The notes beneath the pieces are model-generated. The model had not been told where the DNA came from. It saw only the letters and a program-made list of their open reading frames with translations, and searched no databases. 64,000 bases of DNA. It comes from AC-32 sp963763475. GTDB lineage: Bacteria; Actinomycetota; Thermoleophilia; Gaiellales; Gaiellaceae. Shown one piece after another: positions 39,316-47,653 of the stretch (positions are counted from its first letter, which is position 1; each line of letters opens with the position of its first letter). The translations under genes and the position numbers were made by a program. The stretch lies in the NCBI GenBank assembly GCA_963763475.1, contig CAVXOR010000001.1, forward strand, positions 468,366 through 532,365, read 5' to 3'.

Positions 39316-40158
39316 GTGTCGGCGCGGGCGCTACGACTGGCAGCGGGTTCATTGCGCGCGCGGCGATCGGTGATCCTCTGCTACCACGGCGTCGGCCCGA
39401 CGAGCACCCGAATCGATCCCGGCTTCCTCCGCGTTCGACCGGATGCCTTCCGCGCACAGCTCGAGCTGCTGCTCGGCGCCGGGTTCGAATTTGTGACCGT
39501 CGCGGAGTTCGCAGCGCGGTGCAAAGGCGAGGAACCGCCAGCCGGCCTCGCCGCGCTCAGCTTCGACGACGGGATGGACGACAACCACGACGTCGTCCTG
39601 CCGATCCTCGCCGAGCTGCGCCTTCCGGCAACGGTGTACGTCGTGACAGGCCTCGTCGGGAAGCCGAATCCGTGGATGGCGGTCGGATCGGGAGCGAGGA
39701 TGATGAACGAGGAAGAGCTTCGCGACGTCGCCTCGGCCGGCGTCGAGATCGGCGCACACACGATCACGCATCCGGATCTCACGCAACTCGACTACGCCGC
39801 CTGCCTCGACGAGGTTGTCGGCAGCCGCCGCGAGCTCGAGCGCCTGCTCGGCGTCGCTGTGCGAACGTTCGCGTATCCGTTCTGCCGCTATGGCACTGCG
39901 GCTCGCGCGGCCGTCGAAAGCGGAGGGTTCGAGGCAGCAGTGACGTGTCAAGGGCTCGGCAGCTGGGATCGCTTTGAGCTCAAGCGATCCCTCATCACGG
40001 GCAAGGACGAACTCTCGATCTTTCTCTTGAAGCTGACCGACGCGTACCAGCCGCTCTTCGACAGCGCGCCGAGCCGCATCGTCAGATCCTCGACGCGTGC
40101 CGTGCGTGACCGCCTCCGCCGGCAGAAGCAGGCGCGGCGCTCGAACGGCCCCGCGTGA
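39316..40158 (+). CDS. Polysaccharide deacetylase (NodB domain)
   Basis: A 280-residue CE4 enzyme starting at GTG 39316. RSVILCYHGVGPTSTRIDPG is followed by motif 1 AALSFDDGMDDNHDVVLPIL, LRLPATVYVVTGLVGKPNPW, motif 2 VEIGAHTITHPDLTQL and motif 3 RTFAYPFCRYGTAARAAVES. The metal triad (Asp of FDDG and two His of HTITH) is complete, so this protein looks fully catalytic, unlike the TFDDD variant at 35023. No signal peptide is seen. The stop overlaps the next gene in GTGA. Expected action is N-deacetylation of a hexosamine in the glycan. Confidence 0.92.
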   Translation: MSARALRLAAGSLRARRSVILCYHGVGPTSTRIDPGFLRVRPDAFRAQLELLLGAGFEFVTVAEFAARCKGEEPPAGLAALSFDDGMDDNHDVVLPILAELRLPATVYVVTGLVGKPNPWMAVGSGARMMNEEELRDVASAGVEIGAHTITHPDLTQLDYAACLDEVVGSRRELERLLGVAVRTFAYPFCRYGTAARAAVESGGFEAAVTCQGLGSWDRFELKRSLITGKDELSIFLLKLTDAYQPLFDSAPSRIVRSSTRAVRDRLRRQKQARRSNGPA

Positions 40159-41093
40159 GCCCGCGAGCGAGCCGTTCTCGCCGCCGCAGTAAACTCGGAG
40201 CGATGGGCGCTCCGGACGCGGGGACGGCTCCGGTGTCGGTGGTGATCCCGACCATCGGTCGCGCGTCGCTCCTGGCGAACTGCCTCGATTCGCTCGCGCG
40301 GTGTTCGCCCCGTGCCGCAGAGATCCTCGTCGTCGACCAAAGCCGCGGCGCTGACGTGCGCGCTGCTGTCGAACGGTTCGCGGACGTGGGCGCACGCGTT
40401 GTCGACTGCGCCATACGAGACCGCAGCATCGCCGTCAATGAGGGCATGAGGGCCGCCGAGCACGAGTTCGTGCTCGTCACCGACGACGACTGCACCGTTG
40501 CCGAAACATGGGTCGAGACGGCAGCAAGGCATCTGTCGGTGGACCCCGACGCGATCGTGACGGGGCGCGTGCTGCCGGTGGGCGACGCGATCGCCGTACC
40601 GTCGCTCGTTGGTGCCGTGGAGCCGAGCGAGTACTCCGGCACTCTCCACTACGACGTTCTCTTCGGCTGCAACATGGCATGTACTCGCTCGCGATTCCTC
40701 GAGCTCGGCGGCTTCGATGAACGCGTGAGGCTGGCCGAGGACAACGACTTCTGCTATCGCTGGCTACGGGCCGGTCGGCCGCTCCGCTACGACCCGGAGC
40801 TTCTCATCTGGCATCACGCATGGCGCACACCTGCAGAGCTGCGGCGTCACTTTCGCGGCTATGCGCGCGGCCAGGGCATCTTCTATTACAAGCACCTCCG
40901 TGCCGGCGACCTCACGGTCGCTCGATTCCTCGCCCGCGACGTCTACCGCGCATCGCGCGCGGCGGCGGCACTCGTTGTTCGCGGTCGCGACGAGTGGCCG
41001 GACGCGAGGCTCGCGCTCATTCGGGGCGTGCCTACGGGACTCGTGGCAGGGTGGCGAGCGTTCCGCCGCCGGCCCCGTTCGGCGACCCGGTGA
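40155..41093 (+). CDS. Family 2 glycosyltransferase
   Basis: A 312-residue GT2 from GTG 40155 (GTGA overlap), with ATG 40203 as alternative since the first 16 residues are basic filler. VSVVIPTIGRASLLANCLDS, EILVVDQSRGADV, VLVTDDDCTVAETWVETAAR, NMACTRSRFLELGGFDERV and LAEDNDFCYRWLRAG parallel the GT2 at 172-1056 position by position, down to the shared WHH-WRTP and GVPTGLV-GWRA ends. The two probably transfer similar sugars. The frame is intact. Confidence 0.9.
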   Translation: MSPRASRSRRRSKLGAMGAPDAGTAPVSVVIPTIGRASLLANCLDSLARCSPRAAEILVVDQSRGADVRAAVERFADVGARVVDCAIRDRSIAVNEGMRAAEHEFVLVTDDDCTVAETWVETAARHLSVDPDAIVTGRVLPVGDAIAVPSLVGAVEPSEYSGTLHYDVLFGCNMACTRSRFLELGGFDERVRLAEDNDFCYRWLRAGRPLRYDPELLIWHHAWRTPAELRRHFRGYARGQGIFYYKHLRAGDLTVARFLARDVYRASRAAAALVVRGRDEWPDARLALIRGVPTGLVAGWRAFRRRPRSATR

Positions 41094-41354
41094 CCGCTCC
41101 GGGCGGCGGTGCACCGTACTCTGGCACGTGAACGGACCGCCGTACGACTCCTTCCCCGAGGAGGCAGTCTCTCCGCGGGCCGTTTAGGAGCCCCTCGTCG
41201 CGTCCCGGCGTTGACAGCTCGGGGGGCGGGTGATTGACTGGCCTAAGCACTTTCGAGGGCTCTGCGGTCAATTTAGGGGAGAGGTTCGGGTTTGCGGCGA
41301 ACTTGGGCGTCGGGCGAGGGCCCGCGCAGCGCGTCTGCGGGCGCGGGGATCAAT

Positions 41355-42905
41355 ATGGTCATGTCCGAGGTGACGGTCGCGTCCGCGCCGCCGGACGCAA
41401 CCTCGGCGCCGCACGATGCACTAGATACGCGTTTACTGGCGATCGATTCGGGGCTTCCAGTCGAGGCACACGGTGTCGTCAGCGACCAGAGTCGCGCGCT
41501 CGACGTTGTGTCGCCGCGACGAGACGCTTCCGCGAGGCCCGTCTTCGTCGAGATCGCGCTCCTGGCCGTTTCCATCGCGATCGCCGGGGTCGTCGCCCGC
41601 CTCGTGGCGCACGAGGCCGACATGCGCTGGGTCCTCTTCTACGGCGGCCTCGTCTTCCTCTTCGACCGGCTGCTGAATTCGCGGAACCAACTCGAGCTCG
41701 ACGTGTTGAACCTCATTCGCGATCTCGCGCTCGTGACTGCGCTCGCAGCGATGGCGCTCCTTGCGCTGCGCGTAATCGCGACGGACAATCCGGTGGTCGC
41801 CGCGCAGACGCTCACGGTCTGGCTGACTGCGACCGCGCTCCTCATACCTGCGCGGATCGCTCAGGCGAGGTTCGAAGTGCGCGCGCGCCGAGCCGGCACA
41901 GCGACTCGCAACACACTTATCGTCGGCGCCGGTCGCGTGGGCCATCTGGTCGCGAACCGTCTGCTCGCGCGACCAGAGCTCGGCCTTCACCCGATCGGCT
42001 TCGTCGACAAGGCACCGCTGATGGGCGAGGGCGAATCGGCTCCGGTTCCCGAATCGGCTCCGGTTCCCGTCCTCGGTGCGAGCTGGGATCTGGAGAGCAT
42101 CGTCCACCGTCACGCTGTGCAGCACGTGATCTTCACGTTCTCGACGGCGCCGCACCACGTGCTCCTCCGCATGATGAGCCGCTGTCACGAACTCGGCGTC
42201 AACGTCTCGGTCGTGCCAAGGTTGTTCGAGAAGATGACCGGCAGGATTCAGGTCGACCATCTGGGGGGCGTGCCCCTGCTCTCGGTGCAAGAGGTCGATC
42301 CTTTGGGGTGGCAGTTTCGTCTGAAGTACGCGTCCGACAAGGTCGTCGCTGCGCTCGCGCTCATCGTCCTCTCGCCGATCCTCTTGCTATGCGCCGTCGC
42401 GGTCTACCTGTCGCTCGGCAGGCCGATCCTGTTTCGGCAGCCGCGTATCGGGCTCGACGGTGAGGAGTTCGAGATGCTGAAGTTCCGCTCCATGCGCTGC
42501 GCCGCCGATGAATCGCTCCCCGACCTCGCGCCGGATACAGCCCCGGGCGGAATCGCGGCCGAAGACCGCCGGACGCGAGTCGGCAAGTTCTTACGGAAGA
42601 GCTCCCTCGACGAGTTCCCGCAGTTTTTGAACGTCCTTCGTGGCGATATGACCCTCGTCGGGCCACGGCCCGAGCGACCCGAGTTCACTCAGATCTTCCT
42701 GCAGGACGTGCACCGGTACGGCGAGCGCCTGCGAGTGAAGTCGGGGGTCACCGGTTGGGCTCAGGTGCACGGGCTCCGGGGGCAGACTTCGCTGAAAGAC
42801 CGCGTCGAGTGGGACAATTACTACATCGAGAACTGGTCGCCGTGGCTCGACTTTAAGATCCTGCTCCTGACGGTACGCGACGTTTTCAGGTTCGCGGGCG
42901 AATGA
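41355..42905 (+). CDS. Polyprenyl-phosphate glycosylphosphotransferase (WbaP/CpsE-like initiator)
   Basis: A 516-residue integral membrane enzyme that starts repeat-unit synthesis by moving a sugar-1-phosphate onto undecaprenyl phosphate. ATG 41355 is chosen (TTG 41292 and ATG 41361 are alternatives). It has four N-terminal helices, a Rossmann-like domain NTLIVGAGRVGHLVANRLLA, a fifth helix YASDKVVAALALIVLSPILL, and the catalytic domain: RQPRIGLDGEEFEMLKFRSM, KFLRKSSLDEFPQFLNVLRG, DMTLVGPRPERPEF and VKSGVTGWAQVHGLRGQ. All signature motifs are present. Two tandem 18-base copies at 42033-42068 add ESAPVP twice in a linker. The 261 bases upstream hold no gene. Confidence 0.94.
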   Translation: MVMSEVTVASAPPDATSAPHDALDTRLLAIDSGLPVEAHGVVSDQSRALDVVSPRRDASARPVFVEIALLAVSIAIAGVVARLVAHEADMRWVLFYGGLVFLFDRLLNSRNQLELDVLNLIRDLALVTALAAMALLALRVIATDNPVVAAQTLTVWLTATALLIPARIAQARFEVRARRAGTATRNTLIVGAGRVGHLVANRLLARPELGLHPIGFVDKAPLMGEGESAPVPESAPVPVLGASWDLESIVHRHAVQHVIFTFSTAPHHVLLRMMSRCHELGVNVSVVPRLFEKMTGRIQVDHLGGVPLLSVQEVDPLGWQFRLKYASDKVVAALALIVLSPILLLCAVAVYLSLGRPILFRQPRIGLDGEEFEMLKFRSMRCAADESLPDLAPDTAPGGIAAEDRRTRVGKFLRKSSLDEFPQFLNVLRGDMTLVGPRPERPEFTQIFLQDVHRYGERLRVKSGVTGWAQVHGLRGQTSLKDRVEWDNYYIENWSPWLDFKILLLTVRDVFRFAGE

Positions 42906-42967
42906 GCGATCTCGGCTTCCGCTCCTGAACCGGCGTACGTCGTGACGCATCTGCAGAATTGCGAGGC

Positions 42968-43780
42968 GTGGCCATTCATACGCCATCCACACTCGATTCG
43001 GCAAAGGCGCTCAGCCCCGAGCTCGTCCTCGTCTCACCCGAGTTGCGTGAGCTCGCACTCGCACACGCGCGAACGTTCCCGACTGCCGCTCCGCGCGCCG
43101 CGGAGCCCCTGCGCCGCCCCACGCGTGATGAACCAGTCGCTGCCGTGGCGGCGGCGGCAACACGGCCAGGCCGCGGTCGTGCCTTCCCGCTCTGGGCAGC
43201 GGCAGGAGCAGCGGCCGGAGCGGCCGTGATCCTCGCGACCGTAGCTCTGCTATCGACGACGCGAGACGCTCCAAGGCTCGAGCCGCTCACGCACGGCGGA
43301 GGCGTCGCGACAACCGCGCGGGGGAGTACGAGCATCGGCACGACGGCGCGTCCCGCGCGCAAGCGACCGCCCCACGCGAGCGCGGCGACGCCGAAGCCCA
43401 CGACGGCCCGCCCGGCGCGAGAGCGACCGCCACACACACGCGCGGCGACGCCGAAGAAGAGTGTCGTCCAGACGTCGCGTCCGACGACGCCGCGGCCGAA
43501 GCGCGCGACGACTGCGACGGTACCGCCGGCCACGCGCCGTCTGGCGAACAGGGCCGAGCGCAACGTCCTGAACTCGCCTCTCTTCTTTGAACGGCTTGGA
43601 GCCCGCGGAAGGCAATTCGTGGATCCGGCAACGCGGCTGTTCCGGGCCCGAGTGTCGATCCGGTGCTCACCGCTTCGCGTGGCGACACATCTGTCGTGCA
43701 TCGTCCGCCGCGGGAACGCGTCGCTCGCTGTTCTCTACGTGCGCACGAGCGCTCACTCGTTCCGGCTAGTTCACCGGTAG
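42968..43780 (+). CDS. Single-pass membrane protein with low-complexity linker, unknown function
   Basis: About 270 residues; GTG 42968 is preferred over TTG 42959. The cytoplasmic head has LSPELVLVSPELRELALAHA. One transmembrane helix follows near residues 78-97 (FPLWAAAGAAAGAAVILATV). Then a Thr/Pro/Arg-rich extracellular linker contains two imperfect 20-residue copies (TTARPARKRPPHASAATPKP and TTARPARERPPHTRAATPKK). The C-terminal ~70 residues (NVLNSPLFFERLGARGRQFV, RVSIRCSPLRVATHLSCIVR) form a compact Cys-containing domain I do not recognise. It is plausibly a wall-spanning accessory of the polysaccharide machinery. It lies 62 bases after the initiating transferase. Confidence 0.65.
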   Translation: MAIHTPSTLDSAKALSPELVLVSPELRELALAHARTFPTAAPRAAEPLRRPTRDEPVAAVAAAATRPGRGRAFPLWAAAGAAAGAAVILATVALLSTTRDAPRLEPLTHGGGVATTARGSTSIGTTARPARKRPPHASAATPKPTTARPARERPPHTRAATPKKSVVQTSRPTTPRPKRATTATVPPATRRLANRAERNVLNSPLFFERLGARGRQFVDPATRLFRARVSIRCSPLRVATHLSCIVRRGNASLAVLYVRTSAHSFRLVHR

Positions 43781-44090
43781 GCGGCGACCACAATGGCCAC
43801 TTCACCCCAGCGCGCGGCTCATTCGTCGACGTGAATTGGCAGCTCGCCGTAGCTGGACTATTCGTCGGGTCGCTCGCAGGGGCAACCCGGCATGGGCGGC
43901 GGATCGCTGAGTTACTCGTCCCACAAGCGTGTAGTCACGCAAGGGAGAAACGGGACTGGGGTAACGAACGTCGGCACAAACGGAATGCGTGAAGCTCTGC
44001 GACCTCAGCCTCAATCAAACCGCAACCTGGTCACGGTCGATCGCTTCACACAACTAGGACGGGCTCGACCCATGGGAGTTCTGGACTGGG
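43781..44090. other. 310-base intergenic region
   Basis: I see no convincing coding frame, RNA gene or strong hairpin here. It precedes the GT2-like gene at 44091 and presumably holds its promoter. ACTAGG at 44053-44058 is one of several CTAGG elements in front of genes in this window. Confidence 0.3.
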
Positions 44091-44993
44091 ATGGACCCAC
44101 CAATCTCGACAAACGGCAGAGACCGGACGCCTAGCGACTTGTCGCGGGTTGCGATTCTCATCGTCAACGGCTTCGACCGAGGAAGCCAGTGGGGGACGTT
44201 CGATACTGCCGAGCCTGATCGTTTCCCCTGGATTGCCATCTGCCTGCGACAGATCGAGCGCCACACCGCCACTCTCGACTATTCCGTCGAGATCTGGGAC
44301 AACTCCCGACTCGGCTCCCACGCAGCCGCTATGGCGGGCCATCAGTGTGTCAGCGTTCACCGCGACCACGGGTTGCCGAGAGGCGCAGCCCAGCGCCTTC
44401 GGAGCGGGTTTTCTCGCCACCTTCTCGGTCGGCCGTCGGTCGACGTTCCCCACGCAGTCGCGCTCGACATGCTTCTCGGCGGATTGAGCGACGACGTCGA
44501 TTTCGTCGTCACCTTGGACAGCGACGCGTTTCCCGTCGCGGACGGCTGGTTAGAGGTTCTCATCGGAGAATTGGAGGGCGGCGCAACCCTCGCGGGCATC
44601 TACCGCAACGAGATGGAGGATGCGATCAGCCCGTTCATCCACGTCAGTTGCCTCGCGGCGAGACGGCTGGACCTGAAACGACTCGGTGTCTCGTTCGGTG
44701 AAGGGAAGGATGTTGGTCAGGGCCTCACGCAGGCGGTTCTAGCAGAGGGTGGTCGGATCGCACCTCTCCGCCGTTCTAACAAGGTGAACTACCACTTCCT
44801 GATGGGCGGTGTCTACGGAGACCTTGTCTATCATCAGGGAGCGGGGAGCCGTCGGGCCCGCTTCTGGACGTCGCGCCACGAGGATGCATTCGCCGAGGAG
44901 CAGACGCGGCTGATTCTTCGCGACCGTGCCTTCGGCGACTTGGACGGGTTGATCTCAGAGTTAACAAGTCGTCGCTACCCTCACCCGCTCTGA
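44091..44993 (+). CDS. Glycosyltransferase, GT2-like (GT-A fold)
   Basis: A 300-residue protein starting at ATG 44091. VAILIVNGFDRGSQWGTFDT, WIAICLRQIERHTATLDYSV and EIWDNSRLGSHAAAM form the first strands. DDVDFVVTLDSDAFPVADGW contains the DSD metal site. FIHVSCLAARRLDLKRLGV and KVNYHFLMGGVYGDLVYHQG occupy the acceptor side. The spacing suits a GT-A glycosyltransferase, though the N-terminus differs from ordinary GT2 and I cannot name a subfamily. The frame is intact. It is the last clean glycan gene before the regulatory zone. Confidence 0.72.
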   Translation: MDPPISTNGRDRTPSDLSRVAILIVNGFDRGSQWGTFDTAEPDRFPWIAICLRQIERHTATLDYSVEIWDNSRLGSHAAAMAGHQCVSVHRDHGLPRGAAQRLRSGFSRHLLGRPSVDVPHAVALDMLLGGLSDDVDFVVTLDSDAFPVADGWLEVLIGELEGGATLAGIYRNEMEDAISPFIHVSCLAARRLDLKRLGVSFGEGKDVGQGLTQAVLAEGGRIAPLRRSNKVNYHFLMGGVYGDLVYHQGAGSRRARFWTSRHEDAFAEEQTRLILRDRAFGDLDGLISELTSRRYPHPL

Positions 44994-44999
44994 GCACGG

Positions 45000-45240
45000 C
45001 TCGCGAGCGTCCGGCGACAGAGGTTGTAGGCGAGTCTCGTTCGCCGGTGCGTTCGAAGAGCGAGTACGACTCTTCGAGCGGCTGCTCGAGCCCGAGGAAG
45101 AAGCGGAGTGACTGAAACGCAAACGCCGTCTCATCGACGATGTCCTCGGCCCGAGTGAATAGGAAAGTTCGATTGACGCGCGCGGCCCGGAGGTAGCGAC
45201 GCGCCACATCCAGCGCCGCCACTGCCGGCGGCCATCGCCG
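45000..45240 (-). pseudogene. C-terminal remnant of a sulfotransferase-like gene
   Basis: One frame reads ARRYLRAARVNRTFLFTRAE, DIVDETAFAFQSLRFFLGLE and QPLEESYSLFERTGERDS. The order 'charged strand, E-D-I/L, helix, F-L-G-L, S-Y-x-x-F-x-x-T-G' resembles the C-terminal end of sulfotransferase family proteins. No start codon, SAM or nucleotide-binding motif, or N-terminal half is present, and upstream sequence loses coding character. It is probably a truncated copy related to the gene at 1-175; this is inference from short similarity. Confidence 0.4.
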
Positions 45241-45304
45241 GGAGAGTCCGGCCGAACACGCACATAATCGAGCTTCTAGACGACGCGACGGCGGTCGCGC
45301 CCCA

Positions 45305-46096
45305 CTAGTGCAGCAACCCGCGCTGGTAGGCGATCGCCACAGCGTTAACCAGGTTCCGCGCTCGGAGCTTCGTGATGATCGCGCCCCGTTGCGACTTCAC
45401 GGTCTCGGATGCTCTGTGCAGGCGCTGCGCGGTCTCTTCGGTCGTTGCGCCCTCGGCCGCGAGCCGGAGCACCTTCAACTCCTTCGGCGTGAGCGGCCGT
45501 TCGTCAGAGCCTCGGCTTCCGCCCAGTCGGTGGCGCAGGCGGAACTCAAACTGGGCAACTGTCTTCCGCGAGACTCCCTCGGCAGCGGCGACGTCGCTCT
45601 GCGTCCGACGTTGGACGAAGCGGGCGAAGAGGATTCTGCGGTGTTGGTGCGGCAGCGAGGCGAGCGCCGGTGCGACCTCAGCAGAGCTGACGCGTTCGAT
45701 GACGTCTTCCGCCGTTGCCGCATGCGGATCCGCAACGGTTTCCCCGAGGCACCTGCCTCCTGCCTGCTCGCTCTCGAGGGAGACCATTACCGGCGGCGCT
45801 GTGCCCGCGCCTAGCGTCGACCTGCCGTTTGCCATCCGCCGCCGCAGCCCGTCGAGCATCGCACCGCGGCACCGCAAGACGATCCAAGGAGCGAGTTCAC
45901 CCTTCGTCGCGTCGTAGTCCCGCATCGCGCGGACCAGACCTTCGAAGCCGTCCGCCTCGAGTTCCTCGAGATCGACGGAGTGGGGTGGGAGCCGACGGCG
46001 CACGGAGCGCGCAACCTGCCGCACTACGTCCATGTGCTCCTCTAGCAGTGGCTCTTGACAAGCCACGATGGCCAACGATTCGGAGCTGGGGGGCAT
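45305..46096 (-). CDS. Sigma-70 family protein fused to a LuxR-type helix-turn-helix
   Basis: A 263-residue regulator from ATG 46096, preceded by GAGGAGA; an ATG at 46198 is the longer option. Residues ~22-88 are sigma region 2: SVDLEELEADGFEGLVRAMR, DYDATKGELAPWIVLRCRG and AMLDGLRR, like the SigB/FliA group. Residues ~142-192 resemble region 4: ALASLPHQHRRILFARFVQR and TQSDVAAAEGVSRKTVAQ. Residues ~201-261 are a GerE/LuxR HTH: PLTPKELKVLRLAAEGATTE and TAQRLHRASETVKSQRG. No region 3 is evident. The frame is intact. It could direct polymerase to, or activate, surface or pilus genes nearby; the target is unknown. Confidence 0.8.
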   Translation of the reverse strand: MPPSSESLAIVACQEPLLEEHMDVVRQVARSVRRRLPPHSVDLEELEADGFEGLVRAMRDYDATKGELAPWIVLRCRGAMLDGLRRRMANGRSTLGAGTAPPVMVSLESEQAGGRCLGETVADPHAATAEDVIERVSSAEVAPALASLPHQHRRILFARFVQRRTQSDVAAAEGVSRKTVAQFEFRLRHRLGGSRGSDERPLTPKELKVLRLAAEGATTEETAQRLHRASETVKSQRGAIITKLRARNLVNAVAIAYQRGLLH

Positions 46097-46291
46097 TCTC
46101 CTCTTCGTCTCGGTTCTGGGCGGCGGGAGCTTATAGAAGATCACGGCGGGCGGGGTGCCGCGAAAACGATCGAGACGGCCCAGACTCTCATCCCCCATAG
46201 GGTGTGCGGAACCTTCCGGTGCTCACCGCCTAGTCCTCGACAGACTGGCCTCCGTTTTAGCTGCAGACGGCCGCGGTATCTACGCGCGGCG

Positions 46292-46465
46292 ATGCCGTAC
46301 CCGATCTTCGACAAGGAGCGCCGTCAGGTCGTCGTGGCTGGCATCCGCACTGACGAGCAGGCCAACGCGAAGCTGGCCGAGCTGGTCGAGGCCGACCCGG
46401 AGCCCGAGGCAACGTGTTCATTCGGAACGCGTGAGCCCGAGCGCTCGGGCGACGAGTTGCGCTAG
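46292..46465 (+). CDS. 57-residue hypothetical protein
   Basis: ATG 46292 encodes MPYPIFDKERRQVVVAGIRT followed by DEQANAKLAELVEADPEPEA, ending at a TAG at 46465. It is hydrophilic and acidic with a short amphipathic helix (EQANAKLAELVE). I recognise no family. It is divergent from the sigma-LuxR gene, with about 195 bases between starts. Coding character is fair but the evidence is limited. Confidence 0.45.
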   Translation: MPYPIFDKERRQVVVAGIRTDEQANAKLAELVEADPEPEATCSFGTREPERSGDELR

Positions 46466-46947
46466 GTCTCCTCGACGACGATTACCGCGGCGCATCCCGC
46501 TCCAGGTCTCGCAGGGCGACGACTCGAAGCGTGGTCTCGGCCACCCATTCGGTGCTCAAGTGCTCGAGATGCATCGACCACTGGGCGAAGCCCTCAAGCG
46601 ACTGAGGCCGTGGAAACTAGGACTCGTTCTCGCCTGCAAGAGAATCGGAGACGCTTGGTAACTCTGGTCTCTTACGACTTGCCGGGGCTTCCGAGCGCAA
46701 GAGTGTCATCGCCGAGGTCACGCGGTAGAGGTGGCGCTCGAAGGTAGGCGCCTCACCGTTTCCTAGGCCGGATGGCGAACGCTCACCACGTGCGTGACCG
46801 AGCACCTCGCAGGTAGACACCCTTCTGAGGCCGCGTCGCCATCAGCGAAGCGACGCGCGCACAGAGCGCGCAGCGACGTTCCGCGCGCCGGCCGGCTCCT
46901 CGCAGTCGTGTCGCTGGAGAACGCACTGCTCGTAACCGCCGGGGATC
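46466..46947. other. 482-base stretch without a supported gene
   Basis: No frame on either strand shows conserved protein-like sequence. It lies between the 57-residue gene and the truncated GT-C remnant and may contain eroded 5' sequence of that remnant. No hairpin or RNA gene was recognised. Confidence 0.3.
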
Positions 46948-47460
46948 GCGTGGGTGCTCTACCAGCCGGCGTGGGGCCAGTACGGATTCAACTACAACGA
47001 GGCGACGGTTCCGCCCGGCTTCGTCGTACGTGTGGCACGCCTTCGGCCTCGGCTACGGGGCGCGTCGCTGGCTGTTCGCAGTGGCGGCACTCGCCGCGGT
47101 CGTGCTGCACCGGCGAGTAGCCCGGACGCGCGCGCCGCTCTGGCTTGCGATCGCGATCGTCGTGCCCGTCTCGGTCACCGTCAGTCACCGCGTGCCGCCG
47201 TTCGTCCGCACCTGGCTCTTCCTGCTCCCGCTCCTGCTGCTCCTTGCCGCTGCCGGCCTGACCGGGCTGATACGACTGGCGCTGCGCACGTGGCCGCGCG
47301 GGCGCATCAGGGCCGTCGGTGTCGCGCTCCCCGTCCTCCTCGCGGGCTCGCTCGTCCTCGCGTTCCGTGAGAGCGATCTCTACACGGTCGACCGCCCCTC
47401 CGTGGCTCGCGGCCCGTCGAGCGTGTCCCCGGAGGCGTCGTTTACCGCTCGCCGCCGGCG
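46948..47460 (+). pseudogene. 5'-truncated GT-C membrane glycosyltransferase remnant
   Basis: The first piece gives VLYQPAWGQYGFNYNEATVP with PGFVV. A frame change near 47030 leads to VWHAFGLGYGARRWLFAVAA, LAAVVLHRRVARTRAPLWLA, RTWLFLLPLLLLLAAAGLTG and VGVALPVLLAGSLVLAFRES. These are the late helices of a GT39/ArnT-like protein. No N-terminal domain with the catalytic acidic loop exists upstream and no start is evident. The coding signal fades after about 47420. It is interpreted as a decayed fragment of a polytopic transferase. Confidence 0.5.
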
Positions 47461-47653
47461 TAGGCGCGATGCGGCACAAGGATTTGGGCGGCCGCGACCG
47501 AAAAAGCACAGACCCTTGGGCGCTCGGGAAACGGGAGGCACTTCAGCATTGCTAGCGTGGAGCCGATAGGGCTCTCGTGTCTGCGTTTGGCTTTCTTGAT
47601 CGCCTGGAAGACGTCTCTGTGAGACGACACGATCTCGACCGCAAGGAGAGCTC

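Noticed and set aside
37148..40158. Exosortase (XrtA/PEP-CTERM) system
   Set aside because: The FemAB-like proteins and deacetylase recall such loci, but no exosortase, PEP-CTERM substrate or PrsK/PrsR-type pair is visible.
41211..41216. TTGACA as a -35 box for the initiating transferase
   Set aside because: No acceptable -10 hexamer lies 16-18 bases downstream; the spacer region is G-rich and is followed by TTGACT.
43321..43460. Repetitive DNA in the linker region as a CRISPR or mobile repeat
   Set aside because: The repeats are imperfect, in frame and coding (two 20-residue units); there are no spacers or terminal inverted repeats.
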